From IMG/VR virus record IMGVR_UViG_3300032223_000873, positions 1 to 32,576 of that record: a stretch of DNA of 32,576 nucleotides; one strand, 5' to 3'. Within the stretch, counting starts at the first letter, position 1. Each line of letters opens with the position of its first letter. This document shows positions 31,103-32,576 of the stretch, in pieces. The notes below the pieces were generated by a model. The model was not told the DNA's origin, searched no databases, and was given only the letters and a program-made list of their open reading frames with translations. This DNA comes from a virus. Made by a program: the position numbers and the translations under genes.

Positions 31103-31419
31103 TGATTAGCGAATCACAACTTGACAAAGCAATGAACTATTTGGCCGAAACTGATGCCGAAAGTGCGGAACTCAAAGCTGATGTTCAGCGCACCGAGTTC
31201 ATGGCGAAAGTAACCGAAGCGTTGTGGTTCAAACAGGCCGAAGGCGGAGTGGAAGAACGCCGCCAGTACGTTAAGACCTTGGAGCCTGTGAAAGCCGCAT
31301 GGGAAAAACACTTTGTAGCCATTACGGCTTTTGAGACTGTGCGCGCCCGGCGTGAAAGGGCCGTGCTTGTGGTCGATGTCTACCGGACGCAAGCAAGTAA
31401 TCGCAGGGCTGGGTTGTGA
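31102..31419 (+). CDS. Hypothetical helical protein (105 aa)
   Basis: A 105-residue, strongly helical, charged protein (QLDKAMNYLAETDAESAELK; ALWFKQAEGGVEERRQYV; RARRERAVLVVDVYRTQ). Proteins of this layout occur between single-strand-binding and methylase genes in phages, without known function. The stop overlaps the methyltransferase GTG as GTGA. Confidence 0.65.
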   Translation: MISESQLDKAMNYLAETDAESAELKADVQRTEFMAKVTEALWFKQAEGGVEERRQYVKTLEPVKAAWEKHFVAITAFETVRARRERAVLVVDVYRTQASNRRAGL

Positions 31420-32132
31420 AAGTTTTGGATTTGTTTAGTGGTATTGGCGGTTTCAGTCTTGGCCTAGAACGCGCTGGCATGAAGACTGTTGCCTTTTGTG
31501 AAATAGAACCTTATTGCCGCCAAATTCTTAAAAAACATTGGCCGGAGGTGCCTTGCTATGACGACATCCAAACACTTACAGCAGAGCGACTGGCTAGAGA
31601 CGGAATTGAAGTCGATGTCATCTGCGGAGGATTTCCCTGCCAAGACATCAGCACTGCTGGCCGGGGAGCTGGCTTGGCCGGAGAGCGTTCCGGCCTCTGG
31701 TTTGAATACGCAAGACTTATTGGCGAGCTTCGACCCCAATACGTCATCGTGGAGAACGTCACAGCATTGCTTAGTCGAGGGCTTGGCACCGTACTCGGAG
31801 ACCTGGCCTCGCTCGGGTATGACGCGGAATGGCACTGCATACCGGCTTCCTGTGTTGGTTTGCCCCACATTAGGGACAGAATCTGGATTGTTGCCGACAA
31901 TCTGCAAAAGCGAAGGAAAGGGGACTTCTGCCAAACGCTTCAAAGGCTCTACGGAATATCGTGGAGCGAAAATGAGCGAAGGGCTACGCAATGGCTTGAC
32001 AGATATGGCTTACACGCACCCAGACTTAGCGTGCGCTGCAATGGGATTTCCGAAGCATTGGGCGCATATGGAAATGCCGTAGTCCCTCAAATTCCAGAAT
32101 TGATCGGCCGAACAATTATGGGAACGATATGA
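31416..32132 (+). CDS. DNA (cytosine-5) methyltransferase, compact
   Basis: A 238-residue cytosine-C5 methyltransferase that methylates C in a specific DNA sequence using S-adenosylmethionine, probably to avoid host restriction. All core motifs are present: I DLFSGIGGFSLGLERAG (5-21), IV GGFPCQDIS with catalytic C75, VI ENV (113-115), VIII HIRDRIW (151-157) and X AYGNAVVPQI (217-226). The target-recognition region between VIII and IX is only about 50 residues, so the enzyme is shorter than the usual 300 or more. The GTG start (GTGA overlap with the upstream stop) has a weak ribosome site. A second frame overlaps residues 48-222. Confidence 0.9.
   Translation: MKVLDLFSGIGGFSLGLERAGMKTVAFCEIEPYCRQILKKHWPEVPCYDDIQTLTAERLARDGIEVDVICGGFPCQDISTAGRGAGLAGERSGLWFEYARLIGELRPQYVIVENVTALLSRGLGTVLGDLASLGYDAEWHCIPASCVGLPHIRDRIWIVADNLQKRRKGDFCQTLQRLYGISWSENERRATQWLDRYGLHAPRLSVRCNGISEALGAYGNAVVPQIPELIGRTIMGTI
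31544..31550 (+). promoter_or_regulatory. Strong internal Shine-Dalgarno inside the methyltransferase gene
   Basis: GGAGGTG matches seven consecutive bases of the consensus complementary to the 16S rRNA tail. It ends seven bases before the ATG at 31558 of an out-of-phase frame. In the methyltransferase frame these bases fall in codons for P-E-V, so the host gene itself does not need such a match here. It is stronger than the ribosome site of the methyltransferase gene. Confidence 0.6.
31558..32082 (+). CDS. Candidate overprinted gene inside the methyltransferase (+1 frame)
   Basis: A 174-codon frame, one base out of phase with the methyltransferase and nested in it. Support: ATG with a seven-base perfect ribosome site at ideal distance; a Trp/Ser/Thr-rich translation with SSWRTSQHCLVEGLA, then YSETWPRSGMTRNGTAYRLP, LLPTICKSEGKGTS and a late MGFPKHW. 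From memory, phage proteins with the same 'SSWxTSQ...FSETWPRSGM.RNGTxYxLP...MGFPxxW' series are annotated widely, as hypothetical or methylase-related. Against it: other frames here are open too, on both strands, so openness alone proves little. Function, if real, is unknown; it could assist the compact methyltransferase. Confidence 0.5.
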   Translation: MTTSKHLQQSDWLETELKSMSSAEDFPAKTSALLAGELAWPESVPASGLNTQDLLASFDPNTSSWRTSQHCLVEGLAPYSETWPRSGMTRNGTAYRLPVLVCPTLGTESGLLPTICKSEGKGTSAKRFKGSTEYRGAKMSEGLRNGLTDMAYTHPDLACAAMGFPKHWAHMEMP

Positions 32133-32398
32133 ACCTTCGCAAAGAAGCCCGTGGGCGCGAATGCCAGATACGCATTCCGGGTTGTTGCAATGGCAATCCT
32201 GAAACGACCTGTTTGGCCCACTACCGGCTTGCAGGCATCTCAGGCATGGGGATCAAGCCGCCTGACCTGATCGGGGCGTGGGCCTGCTCTGCTTGCCACA
32301 ACTACGTTGATACGCACAATGATTTGGAAACAAAATTGGCATTTGCCCACGGCGTATTTAGAACCCAAACGATTTTGCACAAGGAAGAAAAACTGTGA
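32129..32398 (+). CDS. YbcO/DUF1364-like putative nuclease
   Basis: An 89-residue protein of the DUF1364/YbcO type known from lambdoid prophages. It shows CQIRIPGCCNGNPETTCLAH (residues 12-31), then GMGIKPPDLIGAWACSACH (39-57), with many Cys and His (C12, C19, C20, C28, H31, C53, C56, H57, H63) fitting a zinc-bound HNH-like fold. It is thought to act in phage recombination as a Holliday-junction or DNA nuclease. The ATG overlaps the methyltransferase stop (ATGA). Confidence 0.85.
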   Translation: MNLRKEARGRECQIRIPGCCNGNPETTCLAHYRLAGISGMGIKPPDLIGAWACSACHNYVDTHNDLETKLAFAHGVFRTQTILHKEEKL

Positions 32399-32576
32399 CC
32401 AAAATGGACATCCCTGAATGGATTAAAACTGACGATTCACCGCTTGCCACTCAAGTAGGTGGGGCGCACTACAAGGCCCTCAAAATCCAGCCAGTTGAGT
32501 TTTGCCACAAAAACGGCATCACTTTTATGGAGGGTTGCATCATCAAATACGTCACCCGGTGGCGAGCTAAGGGCGG
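32395..32576 (+). CDS. DUF3310 / T7 gp1.7-like nucleotide kinase (partial)
   Basis: The first 60 codons of a gene cut by the window end. The segment QVGGAHYKALKIQPVEFCHK and ITFMEGCIIKYVTRWRAKG is the DUF3310 core (GG-x-H-Y, then QP-x-E-F and KY-x-x-R), found in T7 gp1.7, a nucleotide kinase. It probably phosphorylates dNMPs to feed phage DNA synthesis. The GTG start overlaps the previous TGA (GTGA); an in-frame ATG nine bases later is the alternative. Confidence 0.8.
   Translation, partial: MTKMDIPEWIKTDDSPLATQVGGAHYKALKIQPVEFCHKNGITFMEGCIIKYVTRWRAKG

Noticed and set aside
31464-31991. Long antisense open frames (175 and 114 codons) opposite the methyltransferase gene
   Set aside because: No recognisable protein features or ribosome sites. 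They show that openness alone is weak evidence here; only the +1 frame has motif and ribosome-site support.
1-32576. Integrase, attachment sites, tRNA genes, CRISPR arrays and insertion sequences
   Set aside because: I looked for tyrosine or serine recombinase motifs, cloverleaf-like segments, regularly spaced repeats and transposase motifs and saw none. The Cro-like gene alone does not prove a temperate lifestyle.

Overview
This window is most of the genome of a tailed, double-stranded DNA bacteriophage. The set of head and tail-adaptor genes, with no tail sheath, tape-measure or tail-assembly-chaperone genes, points to a short-tailed (podovirus-type) phage. The lysis genes (three-helix holin, M15 peptidase endolysin) suit a Gram-negative host. 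No sequence identifies the host precisely. There is no integrase, tRNA, rRNA, CRISPR array or insertion sequence. Genes are packed with ATGA, GTGA or TAATG overlaps at most junctions.

Transcription is divergent from a short switch region at about 28789-28899. Leftward (minus strand) from 28788 to 2, in order of transcription: a Cro-like regulator; an uncertain non-genic or weakly coding stretch; a replication-type protein; a cluster of small proteins (41-aa membrane protein, basic tail protein, HTH protein, PD-(D/E)XK nuclease, helical ferritin-like protein, DUF3008-like protein); small and large terminase; a small beta-rich protein; a protein with a possible DNA-glycosylase-like fold; portal; four small structural or unknown proteins, one built of 20-residue repeats; scaffold; major capsid protein; head decoration; a terminator; a DUF115-methyltransferase fusion; two related decoration-like proteins; tail adaptor; tail nozzle/hub; four Gly/Ala/Gln-rich presumptive internal-virion or ejection proteins; tail fibre; and finally the lysis group with a calcineurin-like phosphoesterase.

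Rightward (plus strand) from 28900 to the window end is an early or DNA-metabolism operon: small unknown proteins, a single-stranded DNA-binding protein with a typical acidic DDIPF tail, a cytosine-C5 methyltransferase, a YbcO/DUF1364-like protein and a DUF3310 (T7 gp1.7-like nucleotide kinase) gene cut by the window edge.

The most interesting spot is the cytosine methyltransferase gene. A second 174-codon frame lies inside it, one base out of phase, behind a 7-base perfect Shine-Dalgarno match at ideal spacing. Its translation looks like a recognisable phage protein rather than a random shadow, so this may be a true overprinted gene pair. Other notable points are a DUF115/Maf-like plus methyltransferase fusion inside the capsid module, whose start abuts a strong terminator; a regulator whose predicted transcript starts at its own AUG; and a pair of decoration-like paralogues, one fused to a C1q/TNF-like jelly roll.
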